Assembly: GCA_029557895.1 (NCBI GenBank)
Contig: JAKQHT010000003.1
Coordinates: forward strand, 62,001 to 126,000
DNA from: Bacteroidota bacterium
GTDB taxonomy: Bacteria; Bacteroidota; Bacteroidia; Flavobacteriales; Flavobacteriaceae
Length of the DNA: 64,000 bases
Direction of reading: 5' to 3'
The notes below the pieces were generated by a model that saw only the letters and a program-made list of their open reading frames with translations, was not told the origin of the DNA and ran no database searches. How positions within the stretch are numbered: the stretch's first letter is position 1; each line of letters starts with the position of its first letter. Positions 17,877-27,511 of this stretch are shown here, piece after piece. Both the position numbers and the translations under genes were made by a program.

Positions 17877-18773
17877 TTAATTCAAAAACTGTTTTGCAAC
17901 CTTTTCTGCTTTTTTGCTTTCGGAATAATCATAAAAACCTTCGCCCGATTTTACACCGAGTTTTCCGGCGCGAACCATATTTACCAATAATGGACAAGGA
18001 GCATATTTTGGGTTTTTGAAGCCGTCGTACATCACATTTAAAATGGATAGACATACATCAAGACCAATAAAATCAGCTAATTGTAATGGACCCATGGGGT
18101 GTGCCATTCCTAACTTCATCACGGTATCGATTTCTTCAACGCCCGCAACGCCGTTGTATAGGGTTTCGATGCTTTCGTTAATCATCGGCATTAAAATTCT
18201 ATTGGCCACAAAACCGGGATAATCGTTCACTTCCACGGGAACTTTCCCTAATGTTTTGCTCAAATCGTATATCGTGTCAAAAGTTTCTTTTGAAGTCGAG
18301 TAGCCTTTAATGATTTCGACCAATTTCATGATAGGTACAGGATTCATAAAGTGCATTCCGATAACCATTTTTGGTCGAGATGTTACTGCGGCTATTTGTG
18401 TTATGGAAATGGATGAGGTATTGGTTGCCAGAATGGTGTCTTCGGGACAGGCTTCGTCGAGTTGCTTGAAAATCTTGAGTTTTAAATCGATATTTTCGGT
18501 CGCGGCTTCCACGACAAGACTGGCATATTCAACGCCTTCGTTTATGCTTGTATAGGTTGTGATATTGGTGAGTGTTTCTTGTTTTTGGGCTTCGGTTATG
18601 GTTGCTTTTGCCACCATACGGTCAAGATTTTTGGTAATGGTGTCCATGCCCTTTTTTAATGATGCCTCGTTAATGTCGATGAGCTGTACTTTAAATCCGC
18701 TTTGTGCAAAGGTATGGGCAATGCCATTGCCCATGGTTCCTGCACCTATTACTGCTATGTTCTTCATGTTCAA
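17877..18773 (-). CDS. 3-hydroxybutyryl-CoA dehydrogenase
   Basis: A 298-residue NAD(P)-dependent enzyme interconverting acetoacetyl-CoA and 3-hydroxybutyryl-CoA. The Rossmann motif is IGAGTMGNGIAHTFAQSG (residues 9-26), NTSSISITQIA and GMHFMNPVPIM carry the catalytic Ser/His region, and the C-terminal helical domain has MGLPQ-like GPLQLADFIGLDVCLSI. The start could be the second Met at 18767. Role in fatty-acid/butanoate oxidation or in PHB-type metabolism cannot be told from context. Confidence 0.93.
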   Translation of the reverse strand: MNMKNIAVIGAGTMGNGIAHTFAQSGFKVQLIDINEASLKKGMDTITKNLDRMVAKATITEAQKQETLTNITTYTSINEGVEYASLVVEAATENIDLKLKIFKQLDEACPEDTILATNTSSISITQIAAVTSRPKMVIGMHFMNPVPIMKLVEIIKGYSTSKETFDTIYDLSKTLGKVPVEVNDYPGFVANRILMPMINESIETLYNGVAGVEEIDTVMKLGMAHPMGPLQLADFIGLDVCLSILNVMYDGFKNPKYAPCPLLVNMVRAGKLGVKSGEGFYDYSESKKAEKVAKQFLN

Positions 18774-18900
18774 GCCTCTGTCCCCAATGGGGAAACCTAC
18801 CAGAGGAAGTAGGGTTTTTATGGTTGTTTATGTTATAATCCGCATGATTTCCAAAAGGAGAAATCAATGTGTGGTATTAGGTATTTTTATATTTATCCGG

Positions 18901-19881
18901 TCACCCTTTTCGGGTTTTTGGATCCATGCTTTCAATAACACGATTGGCCACCCGCAATGCTTCCGTACCGTCGTGTAGTGTCACGATTGGCCTGGTGTTG
19001 TTTTTGATGGCGTCCGCAAAGGTTTCCAGCTCGTCCAGAATGGCGTTGTTGTTGGGTATTTCGGGATTGTCAAAATAGATTTGCTTTTTTACGCCTTCGG
19101 CATTTTGCAAGATCATATCAAAATCTCCCGGTTGCTCCGGAGCGTCCTTCATTTTTACGACTTCACATTTTTTCTCTAGGAAATCTACCGAAATGTAGGC
19201 ATCTTTTTGGAAAAAACGGGTTTTACGCATATTTTTAAGCGAAATACGGCTAGCGGTAAGATTGGCCACACAGCCGTTTTCAAACTCGATACGGGCATTG
19301 GCAATATCGGGTGTATCACTGATGACCGAAACGCCACTTGCCGAAATGTACTTCACTTTTGAATTGACGACACTCAAAATAATATCGATATCGTGGATCA
19401 TCAAATCCAGGACCACTGGCACGTCGGTACCGCGCGGGTTGAACTCTGCCAAACGGTGCGTTTCGATAAACATCGGGTTGTGGATTTGGTTTTTGACAGC
19501 CTTAAAAGCAGGGTTAAAACGTTCCACATGGCCCACTTGCCCCTTAACGCCGTGCTCGGCAACCAATGCCCTGATGGCTTCTGCCTCTTCTACGGTTTTG
19601 CTGATGGGTTTTTCTATAAAAATATGCCTGCCTTTAGATACGGCCAATTTTGCACAATCAAAATGCGATAGTGTTGGGGTCACGATGTCCACAACATCCA
19701 CCGCTTCAACCAGTGCTTCGATGGTACTGAAATAATTGTATCCAAATTCGGCTTCCACCTTTTTGGCATTGGTTTCATTGGCATCATAAAACCCGACCAG
19801 TTCATATTTATCAGATTGTTGGAGCAATCGCAAATGTATTTTCCCAAGGTGCCCGGCACCTAGTACGCCAACTTTAATCAT
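18901..19881 (-). CDS. Gfo/Idh/MocA family oxidoreductase
   Basis: A 326-residue NAD(P)-binding oxidoreductase. The dinucleotide motif VGVLGAGHLGKIH is at the N-terminus, HIFIEKPISKTVEEAE contains the EKP catalytic Lys, and VLDLMIHDIDIILS matches the active-site helix. I start it at 19881 (MIKVGVLGAG), since the extra 13 residues of the longer frame precede the Rossmann strand and are atypical. A sugar or inositol substrate is common in the family; the actual one is unknown. Confidence 0.9.
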   Translation of the reverse strand: MIKVGVLGAGHLGKIHLRLLQQSDKYELVGFYDANETNAKKVEAEFGYNYFSTIEALVEAVDVVDIVTPTLSHFDCAKLAVSKGRHIFIEKPISKTVEEAEAIRALVAEHGVKGQVGHVERFNPAFKAVKNQIHNPMFIETHRLAEFNPRGTDVPVVLDLMIHDIDIILSVVNSKVKYISASGVSVISDTPDIANARIEFENGCVANLTASRISLKNMRKTRFFQKDAYISVDFLEKKCEVVKMKDAPEQPGDFDMILQNAEGVKKQIYFDNPEIPNNNAILDELETFADAIKNNTRPIVTLHDGTEALRVANRVIESMDPKTRKG

Positions 19882-20007
19882 AATTGCATCGTTTTCGCAA
19901 AAATAATGTTTTCGCTTCATAAATATTTATCCAGATGTGCCAAACTTTGCATTTTGGCTTTGAACTTCTTTGGGTTTGGATTATTTTAGCCCAAAACTTC
20001 TTTGGGA

Positions 20008-20649
20008 TTGAATGATACTTTCAAACATAAAGGCATGCGGCAGCAATTAGTGGAAACGCTTAAGGCCAAAGGCATCACCGATTCAAAGGTCTTGGACGCT
20101 ATTGGCAGGGTTCCGAGGCATCTGTTCATGGACTCTGGTTTTTTGGACCATGCTTATCAGGACAAAGCCTTTCCCATAGCAGCCGGACAGACAATTTCGC
20201 AACCCTATACCGTGGCGTTCCAAACCGAACTGTTGCAAGTGAAAAAAGATGCCAAAATTCTCGAAATCGGTACCGGAAGTGGCTATCAGACGGCCGTTTT
20301 GTGTGAGCTTGGTGCCAAGGTTTACAGTATTGAACGCCAATTGGAACTTTTTAAAATAACGACCAAGTTTTTGCCCAAATTAGGTTATCGCCCCAAAAAA
20401 CTTATTTTTGGCGATGGCTACAAAGGTTTAAAGGAAGAATCACCCTTTGATGGTATCATTGTTACCGCTGGAGCACCATTTGTGCCAAAACCACTGATGA
20501 GCCAACTTAATATTGGTGGAAGATTGGTCATCCCTGTTGGCGAGCAGGTACAGGTCATGACCTTGTTTGTCAGGACCGGCATTAAGGATTTTGAAAAGCA
20601 CGAATTTGGAGAATTCCGTTTTGTACCTTTGTTAGAAGACAAAAATTGA
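20008..20649 (+). CDS. pcm: Protein-L-isoaspartate O-methyltransferase
   Basis: A SAM-dependent enzyme repairing isoaspartyl residues in aged proteins. Conserved blocks are RVPRHLFMDSGFLDHAY, AAGQTISQPYTVAFQTELL, and motif I ILEIGTGSGYQTA. The first in-frame ATG (20035) would cut off the DTFKHKGMRQQ segment conserved in flavobacterial homologues, so translation most likely starts at TTG 20008 (or TTG 20002). It is divergent from the oxidoreductase gene and monocistronic. Confidence 0.92.
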   Translation: MNDTFKHKGMRQQLVETLKAKGITDSKVLDAIGRVPRHLFMDSGFLDHAYQDKAFPIAAGQTISQPYTVAFQTELLQVKKDAKILEIGTGSGYQTAVLCELGAKVYSIERQLELFKITTKFLPKLGYRPKKLIFGDGYKGLKEESPFDGIIVTAGAPFVPKPLMSQLNIGGRLVIPVGEQVQVMTLFVRTGIKDFEKHEFGEFRFVPLLEDKN

Positions 20650-20791
20650 TAGAAAATGTGTTAAACCTTAAAAAGAACCCAATATTGGAACCAACTATAC
20701 AAGCTCTGGCAGATGATACAGAAACCACAAACCGAATACAACTACCTAAACTAAACCACTGTTTTTTTAAAATTAATAAACTATAGATAAA

Positions 20792-22072
20792 ATGAAAAAA
20801 ATTACCATTCTTTTGCTCGTTTTGAACTTTCAATTGGCATTGGCGCAAAATTATACCGAATACCTAACAGGGAGTGCAACCGATGTTTCTACTAACCACC
20901 AATCGGGTATATGCCTTATGGGTGGTGCTGCAGAAAAAGACGAAGCCATGGTTTGGTTTTTGGAAAAAGCCGATGGTGGCGATGTTGTAGTGTTGCGAGC
21001 ATCTGGAAGTAACGGCTATAACAATTATTTCTATTCAGAACTTGGTGTGACTATCAATTCCGTCAGGACCTTTGTTATCCATAATGAGGCCGGTGCTACT
21101 GATCCGTATGTCCTTCAAAGTGTTCAAAATGCAGAAGCAATTTGGTTTGCAGGAGGTGACCAATATGATTATGTGTCGCTTTTTAAGGACAATGCCCTTG
21201 AAGATGCGCTCAATGAGTTTATAAATACCAAGCAAGGTGTCATTGGTGGTACCAGTGCAGGGATGGCCATATTGGGCAACTATTATTTTACCGCGCAGAA
21301 TGGTTCCATAACTTCAGATCAAGCTTTGGCCAACCCTTACCATAGCAGAATGACATTTGGGTTTAACGATTTCTTGCAGATACCGTATTTGGAAAATGTC
21401 ATAACCGATTCGCATTATGATGACCCCGATCGCCGTGGCAGGCACGTGGCCTTTATGGCACGCTACGCTACAGACCACGGGGTGCGCCCTTTTGGAATTG
21501 CCTGCAATGAATATACCGCAGTATGTGTTGAACCCAATGGCGATGCTCACGTATTTGGTGAGTATCCTCAGTACCAAGAGTTTGCTTACTTTCTTCAAGG
21601 TAATTGTGTTGCCAATTTTGCCCCCGAAACCTGTACCCCCGGAACAGCTTTGACTTGGAACAGGAATGAGGAAGCAGTCAAAGTATATAAAGTTCCCGGC
21701 ACCGATAACGGTACCCATTATTTCAACATTGCCGATTGGAGGACCGGTAGTGGCGGCACTTGGCAAAGTTGGTATGTGATAAACGGTAATTTTAATTCTA
21801 TTTCTGACACTAATCCTAATTGTGCCTTGACTGTTGACGAGGCTGAAAACAGTTTGGTAACGGTATATCCTAATCCATTTTCAGATCAGATTCAAATACT
21901 TTCTTTGTCACAAAATTTGGACATAACCATGTATGATATGCTCGGAAAGCAAATTGCAGTTTCATTGGCGGCCGATGGCACAATCGATACAAGACACTTG
22001 TCTTCGGGACTTTATGTGCTAAAGGTAGCTTCTGAACGTTCCTATAAAACATTTAGATTGATCAAAGAGTAA
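20792..22072 (+). CDS. Secreted cyanophycinase-like peptidase (S51 family) with T9SS tail
   Basis: A 426-residue exported protein. A signal peptide ends at ALA|Q (residue 18). The catalytic domain has MGGAAEKDEAMVWFLEKA, WFAGGDQYDYV and the nucleophile elbow GGTSAGMAI with Ser155, as in cyanophycinase/peptidase E (S51) enzymes. The C-terminal 80 residues are a type A T9SS sorting domain (VTVYPNPFSDQIQIL, ending YKTFRLIKE). It therefore acts outside the cell or on its surface. Whether it cuts cyanophycin or other isoaspartyl peptides is not known. Confidence 0.88.
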   Translation: MKKITILLLVLNFQLALAQNYTEYLTGSATDVSTNHQSGICLMGGAAEKDEAMVWFLEKADGGDVVVLRASGSNGYNNYFYSELGVTINSVRTFVIHNEAGATDPYVLQSVQNAEAIWFAGGDQYDYVSLFKDNALEDALNEFINTKQGVIGGTSAGMAILGNYYFTAQNGSITSDQALANPYHSRMTFGFNDFLQIPYLENVITDSHYDDPDRRGRHVAFMARYATDHGVRPFGIACNEYTAVCVEPNGDAHVFGEYPQYQEFAYFLQGNCVANFAPETCTPGTALTWNRNEEAVKVYKVPGTDNGTHYFNIADWRTGSGGTWQSWYVINGNFNSISDTNPNCALTVDEAENSLVTVYPNPFSDQIQILSLSQNLDITMYDMLGKQIAVSLAADGTIDTRHLSSGLYVLKVASERSYKTFRLIKE

Positions 22073-22112
22073 TAGTGTTTTGGACGAAAAAGTAAGCGTC
22101 TAATTTGGCAAT

Positions 22113-22133
22113 AAAGACGGAATTGGTCTTTTT
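22113..22133 (+). terminator. Weak terminator after the cyanophycinase-like gene
   Basis: AAAGAC (22113-22118) pairs with GTCTTT (22126-22131) over a 7-nt loop and continues into further T. The stem is short. The remaining gap to 22334 shows no gene. Confidence 0.45.
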
Positions 22134-22334
22134 GTGGGATTTTTTTACAATTTCACAAATTGGATTTTAGGCTTCCATTTCAATATTTGCCATAACATGG
22201 TGGGCAAGCAATATGTGAAATCCAATAAATTTGGAGTGTCCTTGAGCATCAAAAAACAAGGATAGAAAATAGGCCGTCTAGCGTGCCAACAAATACCAAC
22301 AACTAATTCGTGTTTGAAAGGACAAAAAGAACGG

Positions 22335-23084
22335 TTAATCCTCTTTTTCTACGGCCACTTTTTTAACTTTTTTGAAAATTGGAATAAGATAGGACACATG
22401 GTAACCAAATCCAGAGCCAAAGCGTCCGCTGTCATACACTTTATTGAACCCCGGAATATGTAGGTTGCCAAAATTTTCGGGCTGATCTTCGGTAATTCTA
22501 CCTTTTAGCTGCACATTGACACCTACATACAGATTGTTAAGGACTTCCACTTTTATACCGATGATAAGTTCTGCCCATATGGCCGATAGCCCTTTAAATT
22601 CTTGCGATTCAGTGATTGTTAGAGGGTCATTGTAATATTGGTCTGTGGTGTATATCGTATAACTGTTCAAGGTTTGGCTATATGATCCCACGGCTACACG
22701 AAATCCTCCGTAAATCATGTTTTCCATTTCAAGCCAGTTTTGGTAAAAATTATAGTCCACCCCAGCCTTGAAATAGCTGCCTTTCGCCGTAACATTCAGA
22801 TAGTCGGTAACGTTGGTGCGCTCTTCTGTACCGAGTTCTCCTGCCAGATAAATATGTTTGGTCAGGCGGTAATCGCCTGAAATTTCAATTCCTTTATAGT
22901 CGTCATCCAAAAAGGAACGTACGGGCTTGCTCAAATCGACCCCCAACCGCAAGCCATATTTTTGTTTATATACAAGTGTGTCTGCTTTGGTTTTGTTCGT
23001 TTCCTGTGAAAATGAACTCACTGACAGTAGCAGCAACAATAGGCTAATGCCGTAGAATGATATGCGTTTCAGTCTCATTTTCAA
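22335..23084 (-). CDS. DUF6048 family outer-membrane beta-barrel-like protein
   Basis: A 249-residue protein with a signal peptide (RISFYGISLLLLLLSVSSFS) followed by alternating aromatic strands such as YLAGELGTEERTNVT and GSYFKAGVDYNFYQN, consistent with a beta-barrel or periplasmic beta protein. It matches the flavobacterial DUF6048 family, always paired with a DUF6452 lipoprotein gene, as here. Its start overlaps the DUF6452 coding region by 41 bp. Function unknown. Confidence 0.8.
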   Translation of the reverse strand: MKMRLKRISFYGISLLLLLLSVSSFSQETNKTKADTLVYKQKYGLRLGVDLSKPVRSFLDDDYKGIEISGDYRLTKHIYLAGELGTEERTNVTDYLNVTAKGSYFKAGVDYNFYQNWLEMENMIYGGFRVAVGSYSQTLNSYTIYTTDQYYNDPLTITESQEFKGLSAIWAELIIGIKVEVLNNLYVGVNVQLKGRITEDQPENFGNLHIPGFNKVYDSGRFGSGFGYHVSYLIPIFKKVKKVAVEKED

Positions 23085-23604
23085 TGGTAGTGTTAACGGT
23101 TTCGTTGCTTATTATCCAGTTGTTGTCGTCCTGAAGTATGGTGACGGATAGGTTTTCAAAAATACTTTTATATCCGCAAGCCCTGGACACATAGATGAAT
23201 TTTGTGGTATAATGTACTTCTATGATATCGATATTGGGTTCTGTGGACGGGTCTTCATCAAGTCCGAAATCTGTGTCTCTTTCCAGAATAAAGCGCGACA
23301 CGGCAGATTCACCGGATAGGTGTAATGGCAATAAAATGGAATCACGGTCGGTATTGGTTATGATGTCGGGTAGCTCGTTGCCTTCAGAATCAAATCCGCG
23401 CACAGATAGCCGTCGGGCAATTTTGCGTTCGTCGGGCACATTGATATCGTTGAACGCGATATTGAGGTGCGGTGTGGTCTGTGTTGCCGCAGCACAGATA
23501 TCATCGCGTTCACAACTGTACGTGGCGATGACGATGAGCATTAGTGACAGGCCTTGTTTTATAAAATTTGTATTCAAGTTGTGGTATTCAAAAATTGGTT
23601 TCAA
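23044..23604 (-). CDS. DUF6452 family lipoprotein
   Basis: A 186-residue lipoprotein with lipobox IATYSC (Cys30) and no known catalytic motif. It fits the DUF6452 family by its partner and the N-terminal CERDDICAAATQTTPHL pattern. It begins 3 bp after the rlmD stop and overlaps the DUF6048 gene by 41 bp, so rlmD-DUF6452-DUF6048 is likely one operon. The pair may form a surface complex, which is inference. Confidence 0.8.
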   Translation of the reverse strand: MKPIFEYHNLNTNFIKQGLSLMLIVIATYSCERDDICAAATQTTPHLNIAFNDINVPDERKIARRLSVRGFDSEGNELPDIITNTDRDSILLPLHLSGESAVSRFILERDTDFGLDEDPSTEPNIDIIEVHYTTKFIYVSRACGYKSIFENLSVTILQDDNNWIISNETVNTTIENETETHIILRH

Positions 23605-23607
23605 AAT

Positions 23608-25020
23608 TTATTGGCGCCGTTCCAAAAGTACAACATTTTCGATATGGTACGTTTGCGGAAACATATCCACGGGCTGAACTTTAGATATTTTATAATGTGC
23701 GTCCATAAGTTGCAGATCGCGTGCTTGCGTGGCACTGTTGCAGCTTACATAGACCACTTTTTTGGGTAGAATCCTTATTAGCTGCTCCACCACATCTTTG
23801 TGCATCCCGTCCCGTGGCGGATCGGTAATGACCACATCCGGAATGCCGTGGGCCCGGATAAACGGTTCATTGAACACGTTTTTCATGTCGCCCACATAAA
23901 ATTCAACGTTGTCAATACCGTTTAATTGTGCGTTTTCTTTGGCTGCGGCTATGGCATCCGGCACGGCTTCCACACCGATGACCTTTTTAGCCTTTTTGGC
24001 TACAAACTGTGCAATAGTCCCGGTTCCTGTATAAAGGTCATAAACGAGTTCGTCGCCTTTCAAATTGGCAAAATCACGGGTTACCCTGTAAAGCTCGTAT
24101 GCCTGTTTGGAATTGGTCTGATAAAACGATTTAGCATTGATCTTGAAACGCAAACCTTCCATCTCCTCAAAAATATGATCTTGACCTTTGTAACAAATGA
24201 CTTCTTGGTCGTAAATGGTATCGTTGGCCTTGTTATTGATAACATACAGCAAAGATGTTACCTGTGGAAATTGTTTACCGATAAAGTCCAAAAGCAATTG
24301 GCGTTTTGCCGTGTCTTCACAATAAAACTGTACCAGGACCATCACTTCGCCGGTTGTGGATGTACGGATCATCAACGTGCGCAAAAACCCGGTTTGGTTT
24401 CTGGTGTTGAAAAATGGCATGTCATTTTCAATGGCAAAAGCTTTTACGCTGTTTCTAATGGTGTTTGACGGCTCTTCCTGGAGCCAACATTTTTTGATGT
24501 CCAATATCTTATCCCACATTCCGGGAATATGGAATCCAAGCGCATTCCTGTCGCCCACATCCTTACCCGATCCAATTTCGTCTTGCGAGAGCCATCGGTT
24601 GTCGCTGAACGAATATTCCATTTTGTTCCGATAAAAATAGATGTTTTTTGAGCCGAGAACAGGTGTCGTTTCGGGCAGTTGCAGGTGACCGATGCGCTTT
24701 AGGTTGTTCTCAACCTCTTTCTGCTTGTGTGCCAACTGGTAACCATAGTCCATATCTTGCCATTTGCAACCGCCGCAGACCCCAAAATGTTGGCATTTTG
24801 GGTCGGTGCGCTGTTCCGAATACTGATGAAAACGGATGGCTTTTCCTTCAAAATACGCTTTCCGTTTCTTGAAAGTTTGTACGTCCACCACATCGCCCGG
24901 TACGGCATTGTTGAGGAAGATGACTCTCCCGTCAGGAGCTTTGGCTATGCTTTTGCCTTTGGCTCCGGCATCCAGCACTTCGATATTTTCAAAGATTTGC
25001 GTTGTTTTTTTTCGGCTCAT
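23608..25020 (-). CDS. rlmD: 23S rRNA (uracil-1939-C5)-methyltransferase
   Basis: A 470-residue SAM-dependent RNA methyltransferase. An N-terminal TRAM domain (residues 9-65) is followed by 4Fe-4S cysteines Cys76, Cys82, Cys85 (CQHFGVCGGCKWQDM) and a later Cys. The catalytic domain has the DPPRDGMH SAM-site loop and VYVSCNSATQARDL with the nucleophilic Cys. It methylates U1939 in E. coli; RlmCD-like dual activity at U747 cannot be excluded. Confidence 0.9.
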   Translation of the reverse strand: MSRKKTTQIFENIEVLDAGAKGKSIAKAPDGRVIFLNNAVPGDVVDVQTFKKRKAYFEGKAIRFHQYSEQRTDPKCQHFGVCGGCKWQDMDYGYQLAHKQKEVENNLKRIGHLQLPETTPVLGSKNIYFYRNKMEYSFSDNRWLSQDEIGSGKDVGDRNALGFHIPGMWDKILDIKKCWLQEEPSNTIRNSVKAFAIENDMPFFNTRNQTGFLRTLMIRTSTTGEVMVLVQFYCEDTAKRQLLLDFIGKQFPQVTSLLYVINNKANDTIYDQEVICYKGQDHIFEEMEGLRFKINAKSFYQTNSKQAYELYRVTRDFANLKGDELVYDLYTGTGTIAQFVAKKAKKVIGVEAVPDAIAAAKENAQLNGIDNVEFYVGDMKNVFNEPFIRAHGIPDVVITDPPRDGMHKDVVEQLIRILPKKVVYVSCNSATQARDLQLMDAHYKISKVQPVDMFPQTYHIENVVLLERRQ

Positions 25021-25313
25021 GGCACAAAAATAAGGTCTTTTTGTGAATGCAGGCAGATAATTGGATTTTTAGCCACATAAAAAAAACATGGGTATAATGT
25101 GCATGAATATAAAACAGAATTGTTATTTTGCATAACCATAGGGATGATTTCTCTCCCACGCTGCTTTTTCGGACCCCTCGAAAGAATAAAGGTACTGTAG
25201 GAATTGTTGTTTTATTGAACTCGTTTATACTTTTTGTATTGAAGCGAAAATGAGGCATTTTTTGTTCAATTTGAAAAAGTTTAAATGGGTCCATTCACAA
25301 AAAATTTATCAAA

Positions 25314-26555
25314 ATGGCTGTTTTAGAACACTTATCGTCGCAAGAAGCGATAGAACTGGAAAACAAGTATGGCGCCCACAATTACCACCCGTTGCCCGTA
25401 GTATTGCACAAGGGAGAAGGCGTGTATGTCTGGGATGTGGAAGGCAAGCGCTATTACGACTTTTTGTCGGCATATTCTGCTGTAAACCAAGGACATTGTC
25501 ACCCAAAAATCGTCGATGCACTTATAGGGCAGGCCAAAACTTTGGCACTGACATCAAGGGCATTTTACAATGATATGCTCGGTCGATATGAAAAATTTGC
25601 CTGTGAGTATTTTGGGTTTGACAAGCTTCTGCCTATGAATACCGGTGCAGAAGCCGTTGAGACCGCACTGAAACTGTGCAGAAAATGGGCCTATGAAGCC
25701 AAGGGTATCGAAAACAATGAGGCAGAGATCATCGTTTGCAAGAACAATTTTCATGGGCGTACCACGACCATAGTATCGTTTTCTAACGATCCCGTGGCCC
25801 GAAAGCATTTTGGGCCTTTTACCGATGGGTTCATAAGGATCGATTACAATAACCTGCGTGAGCTCGAAACGACCATGAAAAATAATCCCAATGTAGCCGG
25901 ATTTTTGGTAGAACCCATTCAGGGAGAGGCTGGCGTGTATGTTCCGGATGAAGGGTATTTGGCTGGTGCCAAAGCCCTTTGCGAGAAATACAACGTACTT
26001 TTTATAGCTGATGAAGTCCAGACGGGCATTGCCCGTACCGGTAAGCTTCTGGCTGTGGATCATGAAAATGTAAAGCCCGATATTTTGATACTCGGCAAGG
26101 CGTTGAGCGGTGGTGCCTACCCGGTAAGTGCCGTACTTGCCAATGATGCCGTCATGAACGTTATCAAGCCCGGAAATCACGGTAGCACTTTCGGTGGAAA
26201 TCCCGTGGCTGCTGCCGTTGCCATTGCGGCACTCACCGTGGTCAAAGAAGAAAATCTTGCACAAAACGCCCATATTCTTGGGCAATTGTTCAGGGACGAA
26301 CTCAATAAATACATCGCTAACAGCAATATCGTGACCTTGGTAAGGGGCAAAGGACTCCTGAATGCCATCGTGATCAATGACAGCGAAGATAGTGACACGG
26401 CATGGAACATCTGTTTGAAATTGCGCGACAACGGCCTGTTGGCAAAGCCCACGCACGGCAATATCATTCGTTTTGCACCGCCATTGGTAATGGACAGGGA
26501 ACAATTGATGGATTGCGTGGGCATCATCATCAAAACGCTCAAAACTTTTGAATGA
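25314..26555 (+). CDS. rocD: Ornithine aminotransferase
   Basis: A 413-residue class III PLP aminotransferase converting ornithine and 2-oxoglutarate to glutamate semialdehyde and glutamate. Diagnostic parts are [53 protein letters not shown] and the PLP lysine in [17 protein letters not shown]. The match is close to rocD rather than argD. It is monocistronic. Confidence 0.93.
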   Translation: MAVLEHLSSQEAIELENKYGAHNYHPLPVVLHKGEGVYVWDVEGKRYYDFLSAYSAVNQGHCHPKIVDALIGQAKTLALTSRAFYNDMLGRYEKFACEYFGFDKLLPMNTGAEAVETALKLCRKWAYEAKGIENNEAEIIVCKNNFHGRTTTIVSFSNDPVARKHFGPFTDGFIRIDYNNLRELETTMKNNPNVAGFLVEPIQGEAGVYVPDEGYLAGAKALCEKYNVLFIADEVQTGIARTGKLLAVDHENVKPDILILGKALSGGAYPVSAVLANDAVMNVIKPGNHGSTFGGNPVAAAVAIAALTVVKEENLAQNAHILGQLFRDELNKYIANSNIVTLVRGKGLLNAIVINDSEDSDTAWNICLKLRDNGLLAKPTHGNIIRFAPPLVMDREQLMDCVGIIIKTLKTFE

Positions 26556-26603
26556 TGCGCTATTGTATATAAAAAACCATCAATAAAAACCGCCTTTACG
26601 TGT

Positions 26604-26655
26604 CATGCTGAACTTGTTTCAAAAGCTTTTGGGCAAAATGCTGAAACAAGTTCAG
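26604..26655. repeat. Palindromic intergenic repeat
   Basis: CTGAACTTGTTTCA (26608-26621) and its exact complement TGAAACAAGTTCAG (26642-26655) face each other across 20 bp, with GTCATG flanking the left arm. This CATGCTGAACTTGTTTCAGC motif recurs between genes in flavobacterial genomes as a dispersed palindrome. It lies between the convergent rocD and CCC-motif genes and may act as a terminator. Confidence 0.7.
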
Positions 26656-26722
26656 GATGGCAAGGTTCAACTTAATACTAAGTACGGATTTTAGACAGTT
26701 TATATCGCTTAATAAACGGGCT

Positions 26723-27049
26723 TTATTTTTGGCCCATATTGCGCAAAATTTCATCTTGCATTTCTTGGAAACCGCTAAAGCCTATGGTTGAGAATACCCA
26801 AATAACATAAACAAGGTAGATCACATTGAGCACAATACCGATTATGGCCAGTATTTTACCGGTTTTCACATTCTGGAACCCGGTGTACAGTTCCGGATTG
26901 GCGGCATAAACAGCTGTGGCTTTGTTGGCCAGAACTAATGCAACGATGCCCAAGATCAAGCCGATGACACCATAGCAGCAGCAGGTGATAATGGATAAGA
27001 TACCGAAAATTAAAATGAGCGTTGCGTTGGGTAATTGTTGTTTTTCCAT
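26723..27049 (-). CDS. CCC-motif small membrane protein
   Basis: A 108-residue protein with two hydrophobic segments (about 8-41 and 65-90). It contains the run of three cysteines in SIITCCCYGVIGLILG that names the CCC-motif membrane protein family, related to DUF4190. It is 14 bp downstream of the DUF2752 gene and probably in its operon. Function unknown; it likely sits in the inner membrane. Confidence 0.82.
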   Translation of the reverse strand: MEKQQLPNATLILIFGILSIITCCCYGVIGLILGIVALVLANKATAVYAANPELYTGFQNVKTGKILAIIGIVLNVIYLVYVIWVFSTIGFSGFQEMQDEILRNMGQK

Positions 27050-27063
27050 GAGGTGGTTGGATT

Positions 27064-27348
27064 TTAAGTGTTAATTTTTATGAGATAACCGATTACGACA
27101 ATAAATACGTTTAGTGCAATCAACCCCATTTTGATTGTTTCGCTATGTTTGAACTTAACGAACAGGTTAAAGATAAGAAAAATCGCCAACAAAAAAAGCG
27201 TGTAAATGGCCGGGTACATTTGGAATGCAGCCACAAATTCGCCTTTGAACATCAGGACAACAGCCCTCTGTATGCCACAGCCCAAACATTCAATCCCAAA
27301 GAGTTTTTTGTTGAGGCAGGGTAGCATAAAATCTTCTGGTGAAGACAT
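27064..27348 (-). CDS. DUF2752 membrane protein
   Basis: A 94-residue protein whose FGIECLGCGIQRAVV block is the Cys-x-x-Cys-G-x-x-R core of DUF2752. Two hydrophobic segments follow. In Bacteroidetes it is typically paired with a CCC-motif protein, as here. Function unknown. Confidence 0.82.
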   Translation of the reverse strand: MSSPEDFMLPCLNKKLFGIECLGCGIQRAVVLMFKGEFVAAFQMYPAIYTLFLLAIFLIFNLFVKFKHSETIKMGLIALNVFIVVIGYLIKINT

Positions 27349-27511
27349 AGCGACTTACGATTTTTTGGATTAGCGTATGCAATATACAATTTTTCTGAAA
27401 ATCACAACGCACCATGGCCCAACCATCCTGTCCGGTTGCAATCTGTAAATCCGAAAGAGAGCGTCCACGCAATTTATTGATTTAAAAACGCTGCTCTCTA
27501 TTGGACGGCCA

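Noticed and set aside
25554-26504. Long 316-residue ORF antisense to rocD
   Set aside because: It lies wholly opposite a well-conserved enzyme gene, and its composition is that of a reverse-strand shadow.
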